Source: Silvibacterium bohemicum
GTDB taxonomy: Bacteria > Acidobacteriota > Terriglobia > Terriglobales > Acidobacteriaceae
Assembly: GCF_001006305.1 (NCBI RefSeq)
Contig: NZ_LBHJ01000001.1
Coordinates: 124,001-188,000 of the forward strand
DNA: 64,000 nucleotides
Reading direction: 5' to 3'
Shown: one piece after another, positions 44,353 to 53,267 of the stretch
Layout: every line of letters starts with the position of its first letter
How positions within the stretch are numbered: position 1 is the first letter of the stretch
Program-made: the position numbers and the translations under genes
The notes under the pieces: generated by a model
Databases searched by the model: none
Told to the model about the DNA's origin: nothing
The model's input: only the letters and a program-made list of their open reading frames with translations

Positions 44353-46374
44353 GTGTACCTGAAGCAGCAGAAAGCCCTCTCTAGCCGCCTCCTGGCGGTT
44401 TTGTCCGAGCTCTATCAGATCGCGCCCGATGCGCTGGCGATTGAGCAGCCTCCCGAGATCAAATTCGGGGAGTATGCGCTGCCTCTGGCCTTCGAGCTGG
44501 CGCGCAAGCTGCGCAAGGCTCCGCGCAAGATCGCGGAAGAGATTGTTGCTGCACTCGGTCCCGTCGAAGGCTTCGCCGGATTCGAGGTCGCCGGAGCCGG
44601 CTACATCAACGCGCGGCTCGATCGCGGGGCAGCGGCGAAGGCCATCGCTGTTGATGGTGAAATTGCGCTCGAAGGCGCCGGGCTGCACTCGCTGGTCGAA
44701 CACACCAGCATCAATCCCAACAAGGCTGCGCATGTCGGCCATCTGCGCAATGCGATTCTCGGCGATACCTTTGTCCGCCTGCTGCGCGCCGCCGGACAGA
44801 AGGTCGATGTGCAGAATTACATCGACAATACCGGCGTGCAGGTCGCGGATATCGTCGTCGGTCTGACCCATCTTGAAAAGCTGTCACTCGGGGACGTGCA
44901 GGCATTGATGGCGCGGCTCGCTCTAGAAGGCCGGCGCATCGACTATTACTGCTGGGATTTGTATGCGCGTGTTTCGCAGTGGTACGAAGCCGACGAAGCG
45001 GAGAAGGCGGCGCGCAAGAAGGTGCGCCTCGATACGTTGCATGCGATCGAGCACGGCGGCAACGATACCGCGGCGATTGCCGAGCTTATCTCGACTGCTG
45101 TGCTGCGCCGGCATCTCGAAACCATGCTGCGTTTGGACATGGAATACGACCTGCTGCCGCGCGAGAGCGAGATTCTTCATCTCCACTTCTGGGACCTGGC
45201 CTTCGAGCAGCTGAAGGACAAGGGCGTTCTCTATTACGAGACCGAAGGCAAGAACAAAGGCTGCTGGGTGATGCAGCGTGCCGGCCGCACTGCCGAGCCG
45301 CTTCGCGAAGAAGAGGCACTTGAGAGCGAAGCCGCGAACAACGGGCAAGCACCCGATGAGGATGCCAAGGTGATTGTGCGCTCCAATGGCACGGTGACCT
45401 ACGTGGGTAAGGACATCGCCTATCACCTGTGGAAGTTTGGCCTTCTGGGGCGCGACTTCGGCTATCGGCGCTTCTTCACTTATCCCGACCATCAGTGCTG
45501 GATCTCCGCCGAGAGCGGCGAGCCTGACCATCCTAACTTTGGCGGCGCGCAGGCTATCTACAACGTGATCGATTCACGGCAGGCCGATCCGCAGGCCAAC
45601 GTCATCCAGGCGCTGCGCGGTCTCGGATACACGGAGCAGGCCGAGCACTACACGCATTTCTCTTACGAGATGGTGGCGCTCACGCCGCGCTGCGCGCTCG
45701 ATCTCGGCTACGAGGTTTCAGAGGAAGACCAGGCACGGCCTTACATCGAAGTCTCCGGCCGCAAGGGCTTCGGCGTGAAGGCGGATGACCTGATCGACAA
45801 GCTGATCGAGGCAACGCGAGCGGAAGTTGATCAGCGGCATCCCGAATTGAGTGAAGAGGAACGCGGTGTGATTGCGAAGGAGATCGCCGTCGGAGCGCTG
45901 CGCTACTTCATGCTCAAGTACACGCGCAATTCGGTGATCGCCTTCGACTTCAAAGATGCGCTCAGCTTCGAAGGTGAGACCGGCCCTTATATCCAATACG
46001 CGGTGGTGCGCACGCGCAGCATCTTCCGCAAAGCGGAGACGACGGCTGAATCCGCACTCGCCAGGATGACGGACGTCGATGCCACGCCGTATCTCACCGG
46101 CGAAGAGAACGACGGGATCTGGCAGGTGTGGCTGCGCGCAGCGAAAACTTCGCTCCTGTTAGACCAGTGCATCGCGACCGCCGAGCCCGCGTATCTGGCG
46201 AAGCATGCTTTTCAGCTGGCGCAGGAGTTCAGCAACTTTTACCGCAAGCATCACATCCTTACCGAGGCCGATCCGGCGCGGAAACAGTTTTTACTGGCCA
46301 CGGCTGCGGTGGCGCAGCGCGAGCTGATCCGGTCGCTGGGCTGGCTGGGCATCAGCGCTCCCGAAGTGATGTAG
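44353..46374 (+). CDS. argS: Arginyl-tRNA synthetase
   Basis: A 673-aa class I synthetase: N-terminal Add-1 domain (residues about 1-110, FGEYALPLAFELARKLRKAP), the HIGH-like NPNKAAHVGHLRNAILGDTF, and the second signature VSGRKGFGVKADDLIDKL in place of KMSK. The C-terminal DALR anticodon-binding domain ends FYRKHHILTE and QRELIRSLGWLGI. It is about 90 residues longer than E. coli ArgS, mainly through insertions in the catalytic domain (REEEALESEAANNGQAPDED and the segment around YPDHQCWISAESGEPDHP). The start is GTG 44353. A homologue with SGRKG instead of KMSK is known in other lineages. Confidence 0.94.
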   Translation: MYLKQQKALSSRLLAVLSELYQIAPDALAIEQPPEIKFGEYALPLAFELARKLRKAPRKIAEEIVAALGPVEGFAGFEVAGAGYINARLDRGAAAKAIAVDGEIALEGAGLHSLVEHTSINPNKAAHVGHLRNAILGDTFVRLLRAAGQKVDVQNYIDNTGVQVADIVVGLTHLEKLSLGDVQALMARLALEGRRIDYYCWDLYARVSQWYEADEAEKAARKKVRLDTLHAIEHGGNDTAAIAELISTAVLRRHLETMLRLDMEYDLLPRESEILHLHFWDLAFEQLKDKGVLYYETEGKNKGCWVMQRAGRTAEPLREEEALESEAANNGQAPDEDAKVIVRSNGTVTYVGKDIAYHLWKFGLLGRDFGYRRFFTYPDHQCWISAESGEPDHPNFGGAQAIYNVIDSRQADPQANVIQALRGLGYTEQAEHYTHFSYEMVALTPRCALDLGYEVSEEDQARPYIEVSGRKGFGVKADDLIDKLIEATRAEVDQRHPELSEEERGVIAKEIAVGALRYFMLKYTRNSVIAFDFKDALSFEGETGPYIQYAVVRTRSIFRKAETTAESALARMTDVDATPYLTGEENDGIWQVWLRAAKTSLLLDQCIATAEPAYLAKHAFQLAQEFSNFYRKHHILTEADPARKQFLLATAAVAQRELIRSLGWLGISAPEVM

Positions 46375-46535
46375 ACCGCTTGCGCTCGACCCTATTCGCA
46401 GGAAGCTATTAACGTTGCAGTAATTCGCCTCTCCGCCGCTGGATGGGCCTCTCCCTCCATCGATTGATGGATGCGCGTCTCGCTATAACGTCGCTAAAGT
46501 GGTTGGCGCTGCTTTACTTTTTGGAGAGCCAACAC

Positions 46536-48029
46536 TTGCGTAAATTTCTCGCGACACTCTTCGTGTGTTCCGCGTCGCTCCTCCGCGCGCAAACCGCGCC
46601 GGTTCCATCCCCAAACCCATCTTCATCCCCAAACCCGCATCCCATCGTCTTCAACGTTTACGACCGGTCACGTTCGGTCGCCTGGGATTTCTTCGCCGCG
46701 CCTCCTTACACGGAGACCTATGGTTATGGCGAATCTCTTCTTCGTCTTTCGGTTTCGCAAAAGCTGCCGCAGTGGGATTGGCTGGCCGAGTTAACCACAG
46801 CCGCGATGATCGATCTGCCGACGCAATCCGTTTCGAAAGTGACGGCGCAGGGTCAGTTGGGCCTGGGCGGGACTTACTATGCCTCCAATGGCAACAACGA
46901 CTACCCTGCTGCAGCCTTCTTCAAGCAGGGTTATCTACGCCGCGACTTCGATGGCTCCGACAAAAATGTTCGCATTGGACGCTTCGAGTTTTTCGAGGGC
47001 CTGGAGACGCAGCCGAAAAACGCGACCATCGCATGGTTGCAGCCCAACCGTGTTTCGCAGCGGCTCATCAGCAACTTCGGATTTACGGTCGCGCAGCGCA
47101 GCTTTGACGGCGTCGACGGCCATTATGGCTCGGGCACCTGGGATATCACCGGCATGGCCGCCCGCGCGACGCAGGGCGTCTTCAACATGAACGGCAACCC
47201 GGAGCTGAATGTCGATGTGCAATATCTCGCGTTCACCAAGTCCGAGTTGAACCAGCATGTGCTTTGGCGTGTCTTCGGCATCGGCTATCACGACGGCCGC
47301 ACCGGCGTCGTCAAAACAGATAATCGACCGCTCGCCGTGCGCCAGGCCGATCATAAAAACATTCGCCTGGGCACCTACGGCGGCGATGTGATTACGAGTA
47401 TTCCCGCAGGCCCGGGGAACTTCGACTTCCTGGCCTGGGCGGTTCTGCAGAACGGCAACTGGGGAGTGCAGAGCGACTTCGGCGGAGCAGCTGCAGTCGA
47501 AGGCGGATATCAGTACAAGGGCGGGCTGGGCAATCCCTGGTTCCGGTCGGGCTGGTTTCGCAGCACTGGAGACAACAATCCGAACGACAACGAGCACCAC
47601 ACCTTTTCTCAACTGCTTCCAACGCCGCGCAATTACGCCCGTTTTCCTTTCTACAACCTGATGAACAGCACGGATGATTTCATCCAGGTGATCGACAATC
47701 CCATAAAGCGCGTGGCCGTGCGCAGTGACCTGCACTGGCTGCAGCTGACCTCGGGCAAGGATCTTTGGTATCAGGGCGGCGGAGCCTTCGATAACAAGGT
47801 CTTCGGCTTTACCGGGCGGCCGGCCAACGGCCACAGCTCGTTTTCGTCGCTGGCGGATGTGAGCGCCGACTGGACCGTGACCAAAACTGTCTCGCTGAAT
47901 TTCTATTACGCGTATGCGTGGGGCAAGAGCGCCATCTCGGCCATCTATCCCACCGACCATGATGCTCAGTTTGGATATGCCGAATTTCTCTTTCGATGGG
48001 GCACGGCCAAACCAGTTACGGTGAAGTAA
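46536..48029 (+). CDS. Alginate export family outer membrane protein
   Basis: A 497-aa protein with signal peptide RKFLATLFVCSASLLRAQ, followed by a Pro/Ser spacer (PVPSPNPSSSPNPHP) and a large beta-barrel resembling AlgE-type alginate export porins: RIGRFEFFEGLET, GFTVAQRSFDGVDGHYGSGT, WRVFGIGYHDGRTGV, NPWFRSGWFRSTGDNNPNDN and YNLMNSTDDF. The barrel closes with FGYAEFLFRWGTAKP. In Acidobacteriota these are mostly presumed sugar or anionic polymer channels; the substrate is unknown. TTG 46536 follows TTGGAGAG and gives a clean signal peptide; an ATG at 46443 would add 31 residues ahead of it. Confidence 0.82.
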   Translation: MRKFLATLFVCSASLLRAQTAPVPSPNPSSSPNPHPIVFNVYDRSRSVAWDFFAAPPYTETYGYGESLLRLSVSQKLPQWDWLAELTTAAMIDLPTQSVSKVTAQGQLGLGGTYYASNGNNDYPAAAFFKQGYLRRDFDGSDKNVRIGRFEFFEGLETQPKNATIAWLQPNRVSQRLISNFGFTVAQRSFDGVDGHYGSGTWDITGMAARATQGVFNMNGNPELNVDVQYLAFTKSELNQHVLWRVFGIGYHDGRTGVVKTDNRPLAVRQADHKNIRLGTYGGDVITSIPAGPGNFDFLAWAVLQNGNWGVQSDFGGAAAVEGGYQYKGGLGNPWFRSGWFRSTGDNNPNDNEHHTFSQLLPTPRNYARFPFYNLMNSTDDFIQVIDNPIKRVAVRSDLHWLQLTSGKDLWYQGGGAFDNKVFGFTGRPANGHSSFSSLADVSADWTVTKTVSLNFYYAYAWGKSAISAIYPTDHDAQFGYAEFLFRWGTAKPVTVK

Positions 48030-48056
48030 GCCCAGCGAAGCAGCCCTCCCCCAAAG

Positions 48057-48092
48057 AAGAAAGGCGCTCGAATTTCGAGCGCCCTTTCTTTT
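48057..48092 (+). terminator. Terminator after the alginate-export-like gene
   Basis: GGCGCTCGA (48063-48071) pairs with TCGAGCGCC (48075-48083), with outer AAAG/CTTT pairing and a CTTTCTTTT run. It lies about 30 bases after the stop codon. Confidence 0.9.
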
Positions 48093-48220
48093 ATCCCTAT
48101 ATAGCCGGCTGCACGCACACCGGCAATCGGAGCGATTTTGCTGGCAACGCACCTCCCGATTACGGCTTCTCACTCTTTAGAACGAGCACGAAAAGCTAGG
48201 AACCGTGGAGGGTTCGTTCA

Positions 48221-48784
48221 ATGGCAGCAAACCTCAAAGGGAAGAAAGTCGCATTTCTGGCAACGGATGGAGTAGAACAGGTCGAATTGACCGAGCCCAG
48301 AAAGGCGTTGGATCAGGCTGGTGCAACAACCCACGTCGTCTCACCCAAGAGCGGCGAGATCAAGGCGTGGAAGCATAAGGAATGGGGCGACACCCTCAAG
48401 GTGGATAAGAGCCTCGAGCAGGTGAAGGCATCGGAATATGACGCGCTGGTGCTCCCCGGCGGTGTCATCAACCCCGATCATTTGCGCATGGACCCGAAGG
48501 CGGTGGAATTCGTGAAGGAATTCGCGCAGACGGGGAAACCGATTGCTGCAATCTGCCACGGTCCGTGGCTTCTGATTGAAGCAGGAGTGGTGAAGGGGAA
48601 GAAGGTCACGTCGTGGCCATCCCTGAAGACCGATCTAAAGAATGCGGGAGCGAACTGGGTCGATCAACAAGTAGTGCTCGATGGGAGCTTCATTACCAGC
48701 CGCAAACCGGACGATATTGCTGCCTTCAGCCAGAAAATTATCGAAGAAATTGCCGATGGTAAGCATTTAAAGGCGGCCTCCTGA
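48221..48784 (+). CDS. Type 1 glutamine amidotransferase-like protein, PfpI/DJ-1 family
   Basis: A 187-aa member of the DJ-1/PfpI superfamily. It begins NLKGKKVAFLATDGVEQVEL and has YDALVLPGGVINPDHLRMDP and the nucleophile elbow KPIAAICHGPWLLIEAGVVK (cysteine in AICHG). VTSWPSLKTDLKNAGANWVD and SFITSRKPDDIAAFSQKI are near-diagnostic of the PfpI subgroup. Such proteins act as general stress proteins, proteases or deglycases; the activity here is not known. It stands alone between two terminators. Confidence 0.9.
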   Translation: MAANLKGKKVAFLATDGVEQVELTEPRKALDQAGATTHVVSPKSGEIKAWKHKEWGDTLKVDKSLEQVKASEYDALVLPGGVINPDHLRMDPKAVEFVKEFAQTGKPIAAICHGPWLLIEAGVVKGKKVTSWPSLKTDLKNAGANWVDQQVVLDGSFITSRKPDDIAAFSQKIIEEIADGKHLKAAS

Positions 48785-48916
48785 AGAAGAGGACCGGCCG
48801 GGACTTGCCGTCGGAATTAGCTCTCGGGCCTCCGCGCTTCGCGCCTTAGTGAACAGATCTCCTGTCAAATCGAGGTTGAGCGCCGATGTTTCATTCGTTC
48901 GGCGCCAGAGCGGACA

Positions 48917-48951
48917 AGGCACGCCATTGCTGGCGTGCCTTTCGCTTCTTT
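48917..48951 (+). terminator. Terminator hairpin after the PfpI-like gene
   Basis: Perfect 10-bp stem AGGCACGCCA / TGGCGTGCCT (48917-48926 and 48931-48940), loop TTGC, followed by TTCGCTTCTTT. It lies between the convergent PfpI-like and pepA genes; the T-rich side favours the + strand. Confidence 0.88.
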
Positions 48952-48968
48952 CGAGCTAGGTTGTTTTT

Positions 48969-50480
48969 TTACTCCGCGTAGCTGCGCACCCATTCGACGA
49001 TGCTGCGAACGGCGATGCCGCTGGGGCCCCGTGCTATCCAGGATTTATCGGAATCGAGCCATGCCATTCCGGCGATATCGAGGTGCAGCCAGGGTGTGTC
49101 CTCGACAAATTCCTTGAGGAACATCGCCGCGGTAATGGCTCCGCCGTAGCGTGTCAGGCCGGTGTTCTGGATGTCGGCGATGGAGGAGCGGATCTGGTCG
49201 CGATACTCGTCCTCGACGGGCAAGCGCCAGAATTTTTCTCCCGAGATCTCTAGGGCCTTGGAGAAATGCTGGAAGGCCTCTTCGTTGTTGGCAAAGACGC
49301 CGGCGTTGATCTGCCCGAGAGCCACGGCGACCGCTCCTGTCAGCGTTGCTGCATCGATGAGGTGGGTGGCTCCGAGTTGCCGTGCATAATGCAGACCATC
49401 GGCCAATACCAGACGGCCTTCGGCGTCGGTGTTGATGATCTCGATTGACTTGCCGGACATGGCGATCTGAATATCGCCCGGCTTCTGCGCCTTGCCGGAG
49501 GGCATGTTCTCGGCCGCGCAGACGATGCTGATCACCTTGACCTTCGGCTTGAGCTGCGCGATAGCGCGCATGGCTCCGATCATGGCCGCGCCTCCGGCCA
49601 TGTCGTACTTCATCTTCTCCATGCCGTCGGCCGGCTTGATGGAGATGCCGCCGGTATCGAAGGTGATGCCCTTGCCGACCAGTCCAATCACGGGTCCTGC
49701 TGGCGCTCCCTCGGGCTCGTAGGTCATGACGATGAGCGCGGGCGGCTCTTCCGATCCCTGGGAGACGCTCCAGAATGCGCCCATCTTCAGCTCGTGCAGC
49801 TTGTCCGCGCCGTAGACCTCGCACTGGATGCCGACTTCTTTCGCCATCTCCGCGGCCTTGCTGCCGAGGATGGTTGGTGTCATGCGATTGCCGGGCTCGT
49901 TGATGAGGGTGCGCGCGAAGTTCTGCGACTCGGCGATGATCGCGCCTTCGCGATGGCCGTTCTCTGCGCCTGTTTTGTCGAAGCTTTCGGGAGCAAGGAT
50001 GGTCAGCGATTGAATGCTGCGATCTTTGCGATCGGTGCGGTAGGTGTCCGAATCGAAGTCGGCGACGATGGCGCCTTCGGTAATGGCGCGCAGCGCGAGT
50101 TTGGCGTCGAAGGATGTCGCCGGCGCGGCGATTGCCAGGGATCGGATGCCACGAGGCTTGGCGAAGCGGACGGCGGTTCCCGCAGCTTTACGCAGATCGT
50201 GCGGAGTGGCCTTCCCCGCTTTGCCCAGGCCGATGACCAGCAGGCGGGCAGCCTTCAATCCTTCGGGAGAGTGAAGCAGCAGCGTTTCATTCGCTTCGGC
50301 CTTGAATTCTCCGGTGGAGAGAACAAAGGCAGCGGCTTTTTTCACAGCCTCTTCCGAGATCAGTAGCGTGAGTTCGGGTTTGGCATCTTTTTCTTTGCTG
50401 GTGTTGTTGTCGACGGCGAAGACGGCGAGCAACTCGGAAGAAACAGCGGCGGAGGGAGTAAAGACGAGTTCAGTTTTCAT
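48969..50480 (-). CDS. pepA: Leucyl aminopeptidase (cytosol aminopeptidase, M17)
   Basis: A 503-aa aminopeptidase. The C-terminal catalytic domain shows IGLVGKGITFDTGGISIKPA (metal-binding Asp and Lys region), YDMAGGAAMIGAMRAIAQL and IEIINTDAEGRLVLADGLHY (the NTDAEGRL signature). HLIDAATLTGAVAVALGQ and PWLHLDIAGMAW are typical M17 sequences. The N-terminal macro-like domain covers about residues 1-170. The enzyme removes N-terminal amino acids, with two divalent metals per subunit. ATG 50480 is used; GTG 50495 is also possible. Confidence 0.95.
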   Translation of the reverse strand: MKTELVFTPSAAVSSELLAVFAVDNNTSKEKDAKPELTLLISEEAVKKAAAFVLSTGEFKAEANETLLLHSPEGLKAARLLVIGLGKAGKATPHDLRKAAGTAVRFAKPRGIRSLAIAAPATSFDAKLALRAITEGAIVADFDSDTYRTDRKDRSIQSLTILAPESFDKTGAENGHREGAIIAESQNFARTLINEPGNRMTPTILGSKAAEMAKEVGIQCEVYGADKLHELKMGAFWSVSQGSEEPPALIVMTYEPEGAPAGPVIGLVGKGITFDTGGISIKPADGMEKMKYDMAGGAAMIGAMRAIAQLKPKVKVISIVCAAENMPSGKAQKPGDIQIAMSGKSIEIINTDAEGRLVLADGLHYARQLGATHLIDAATLTGAVAVALGQINAGVFANNEEAFQHFSKALEISGEKFWRLPVEDEYRDQIRSSIADIQNTGLTRYGGAITAAMFLKEFVEDTPWLHLDIAGMAWLDSDKSWIARGPSGIAVRSIVEWVRSYAE

Positions 50481-50591
50481 GCGCTGGGAATACACCTCTG
50501 GGTGAAGCTAGATTTTACAAGGCAGCTTGCTGTTTCGGCCTGGCGTAGAACTTTCGTGGCTTCTTCGTGCGTGGGCTACTGCACAGCCGCA

Positions 50592-50597
50592 TATAAT
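50592..50597 (+). promoter_or_regulatory. TATAAT -10 box before the DPP-IV-like gene
   Basis: A consensus TATAAT at 50592-50597 lies 52 bases before the TTG start at 50649. An earlier in-frame ATG (50502) lies upstream of this box, which supports the later start. No strong -35 is visible at 17 bases. Confidence 0.4.
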
Positions 50598-50648
50598 CGG
50601 TCGAATCGAAGCGTTTCCTCCGCGAATCCCGCTTTTGGAAGGTTCTTC

Positions 50649-52937
50649 TTGTTCAAATCTGCCCGCGCCTTTTCCTTCTGCTGTCTGATCGCGTTGACGG
50701 TCAGCTCCCCCGCTTTCGCCTCCGAAGCTTCTCTCTCCCAGCAACTCGACGCCATCTTCAACAAGCATGCCTATGTGGAGAAGAACGTCCAGCTGGCATG
50801 GCTGAACAACGGCGAGGAGTACACGATCCTCGAGGCCCCCGCGAACGGCGGCAAGGGGCTGGATATCGTCGCGTATGAGACGGCTTCGGGCAAGCGGAGA
50901 GTGCTGGTTGCCGCGGCCAAACTCGTGCCGTCAGGACAGAGTGCGCCGCTGGAGATTCAGGATTACTCCTGGTCGCCGGACAAGAAGAGCCTGCTGGTCT
51001 ACACCAATTCCAAGAAGGTGTGGCGGGCGAATACCCGCGGCGATTATTGGCTCTATGACATGGCGACCGGGAAGCTGACCAAGCTGGGAGGCGATGCGCC
51101 GGAGTCGACGCTGATGTTTGCGACCATTTCTCCGGACAGCCGCCGCGCGGCTTATGTGCGGGCCAACAATCTTTATGTCGAAGAGCTGGCGACGGGGAAG
51201 ATCGTGCAGCTTACTACTGACGGCTCGGCGGACATCATCAACGGGACCTCGGACTGGGTGTCCGAGGAAGAATTGAAGCTTCGCAACTGCTTCCGCTGGA
51301 GCCCGGATAGCCGGTCCATCGCCTATTGGCAGTTCGACCAGTCCGGAGTCGGCGAATACACGCTGATCAACGACACCCGGAGCGAGTATCCGGAGACGGT
51401 GAAGTATAAGTATCCGCAGCCGGGAACTACCAACTCCGCGGTGCGCGCCGGAGTGGTGCCGGTGAGCGGCGGCCCCACGCGGTGGATCAGGCTCGAAGGC
51501 GATTCGCGCAACCACTACATCGCTCAGCTGGAGTGGGCCGGCAATTCGAACGAGGTAATGATCGAATACCTCAACCGCCTGCAGAACACCGCGCAGATCA
51601 TGCTGGCCAATGCCGGCACCGGGGATGCGCGGCTCTTCTTCGAAGACACCGACAAGGCCTGGGTCGATCATTTTCCGCTGGACTGGATCGAGGACGGGCA
51701 CGGCGGTACGAGCGCCGATCTGCTCTGGTTAAGCGAGCGCGATGGATGGCGTCACGCCTACCGCGTCGACCGCAAGACAGGACAGCCCCGGCTGATCACC
51801 AATTTTCAGGCAGATCTGGTGGCCAAGGCGGGCATCGATTCCGATGCCGGATGGCTTTACTTCACCGCTTCGCCGGCCGAGCCGGTGCGGCTTTCTCTTT
51901 ACCGCACTCGCCTCGATGGGCAAGGAACCCCGGAGCGGGTTACGCCGAACGATCAGCCCGGCTTCCACGCCTACGACATTGCGCCGAACGGCAGATGGGC
52001 TGTGCATCGCTACAGCACCTTCAACCGACCCAACCGCATCGAGATTGTTCATCTGCCGGATCACAAGGCTGTCCGCACGCTGGTTGATAACGACGAGCTG
52101 GCGCGTAAGGTTCAGCCGCTGATTGGGAAAGCGGAAGGGAATCCAAATACCGAGTTCTTCGAAGTGCCGGTGGCGAACGGCATCACTCTGAATGGATATA
52201 TGATCCGGCCTCCGGACTTCGATCCTAAGAAGAAGTATCCGGTCCTGGTGAATGTTTACGGCGAGCCGGCGTCGACCACCGTTCGCGATGCCTGGGGCAA
52301 CAATGGACGGCTCTTCCATGCGCTGATTGCGCAGCAGGGATACCTGGTCATCAGCTTCGACAACGAAGGCACGCCGGCTCCCAAGGGACGCGAATGGCGG
52401 AAATGCGTCTACGGCGCGGTCGGCGTGCTGTCTTCCGCGCAGCAGACGCAGGCTATTCGAGAATTGGCGCGCGAGCGCAGCTATATCGACACCTCGCGCA
52501 TGGCTATCTGGGGATGGAGCGGCGGAGGGTCGAACACGCTCAACGTCATGTTCCGCTATCCGGGAGTCTTTTCGACCGGGATCGCCGTCGCTCCGGTGGC
52601 TGACGAGAGCCACTACGATACCGTCTACCAGGAGCGCTACATGGGTCTGCCGGAGGCGAACCGGCAGGGCTACCATGACGGCTCGCCGATCAATTTTGCT
52701 TCGGGACTCGCCGGTCATCTCCTGGTGGTGCATGGCTCGGGCGATGACAACGTCCATTTCCAGGGGACGGAGCTGCTCATCAACAAACTGGTCGAGCTGG
52801 GCAAGCCCTTCGACTTCATGGACTATCCCAACCGCACGCATTCCATTTCGGAGGGGCCGGGGACGTCATTTCATGTTTACAGCCTGATTGCGCGATATCT
52901 TGAGGAGCACGTTCCGGCGGGTGGGGTGGCGCAGTAG
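50649..52937 (+). CDS. Dipeptidyl peptidase IV-like S9 family peptidase
   Basis: A 762-aa secreted serine peptidase. Signal peptide: FSFCCLIALTVSSPAFASEA. The eight-bladed beta-propeller (about residues 60-520) includes DYWLYDMATGKLTKLGG, DSRRAAYVRANNLYV and DWVSEEELKLRNCFRWSPDS. In the last of these, the Glu-Glu pair matches the DPP-IV N-terminus-recognising glutamates. The hydrolase domain has the nucleophile GWSGGGSNTLNVMF, Asp in HGSGDDNVHFQGTE and His in YPNRTHSISEG. TTG 50649 with GGAAGG upstream starts just before the signal peptide. It probably cleaves Xaa-Pro dipeptides in the periplasm. Confidence 0.9.
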   Translation: MFKSARAFSFCCLIALTVSSPAFASEASLSQQLDAIFNKHAYVEKNVQLAWLNNGEEYTILEAPANGGKGLDIVAYETASGKRRVLVAAAKLVPSGQSAPLEIQDYSWSPDKKSLLVYTNSKKVWRANTRGDYWLYDMATGKLTKLGGDAPESTLMFATISPDSRRAAYVRANNLYVEELATGKIVQLTTDGSADIINGTSDWVSEEELKLRNCFRWSPDSRSIAYWQFDQSGVGEYTLINDTRSEYPETVKYKYPQPGTTNSAVRAGVVPVSGGPTRWIRLEGDSRNHYIAQLEWAGNSNEVMIEYLNRLQNTAQIMLANAGTGDARLFFEDTDKAWVDHFPLDWIEDGHGGTSADLLWLSERDGWRHAYRVDRKTGQPRLITNFQADLVAKAGIDSDAGWLYFTASPAEPVRLSLYRTRLDGQGTPERVTPNDQPGFHAYDIAPNGRWAVHRYSTFNRPNRIEIVHLPDHKAVRTLVDNDELARKVQPLIGKAEGNPNTEFFEVPVANGITLNGYMIRPPDFDPKKKYPVLVNVYGEPASTTVRDAWGNNGRLFHALIAQQGYLVISFDNEGTPAPKGREWRKCVYGAVGVLSSAQQTQAIRELARERSYIDTSRMAIWGWSGGGSNTLNVMFRYPGVFSTGIAVAPVADESHYDTVYQERYMGLPEANRQGYHDGSPINFASGLAGHLLVVHGSGDDNVHFQGTELLINKLVELGKPFDFMDYPNRTHSISEGPGTSFHVYSLIARYLEEHVPAGGVAQ

Positions 52938-52957
52938 GGGATATAGGGAAACTGCTC

Positions 52958-53006
52958 TTGCCCGTAGGCTTACTTGCTCGTAAGATAATTCTTACCAGGA
53001 GGTAAG
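52958..53006 (+). promoter_or_regulatory. Promoter with two operator-like palindromes for the AbrB/PIN operon
   Basis: CTTAC-N6-GTAAG (52969-52984) and CTTACC-N4-GGTAAG (52991-53006) flank the start region. TTGCCC (52958-52963), 17 bases, TAAGAT (52981-52986) is a plausible -35/-10 overlapping the first palindrome, and the second contains the AGGAGG Shine-Dalgarno. Autorepression by the antitoxin is inferred from its position. Confidence 0.6.
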
Positions 53007-53010
53007 CCAT

Positions 53011-53250
53011 ATGTCTTCATCTTCCGTTGTCAGTTCCAAGGGCCAGATCGTAATTCCGGCGAAACTGAGGAAGAAATACCGTCTGGATGAAGGCGTGACG
53101 GTTATCTTTCAAGAAGACCAAGGCAAATTGACGCTCGAACCGGAGAGCTTTGCAGCCCTCTATGCTCTTCAAGGATCGCTCAAAGAGTTTCCGCTCGAGG
53201 AGACGTTAAATCAAGAGCGCGAGACAGCGCGCTTGCGTGAAGAGAGATAA
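53011..53250 (+). CDS. AbrB/SpoVT-type antitoxin
   Basis: A 79-aa protein with a swapped-hairpin AbrB DNA-binding domain: SVVSSKGQIVIPAKLRKKYR, then LDEGVTVIFQEDQGKLTLEP. The C-terminal part (PLEETLNQERETARLREE) is charged and would bind the toxin. It is followed by a PIN domain gene, the usual partner of AbrB-type (VapB/MazE-like) antitoxins in type II toxin-antitoxin systems. A strong AGGAGG lies upstream within an inverted repeat. Confidence 0.92.
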   Translation: MSSSSVVSSKGQIVIPAKLRKKYRLDEGVTVIFQEDQGKLTLEPESFAALYALQGSLKEFPLEETLNQERETARLREER

Positions 53251-53267
53251 GTCGCCGCGAGGGCGTT

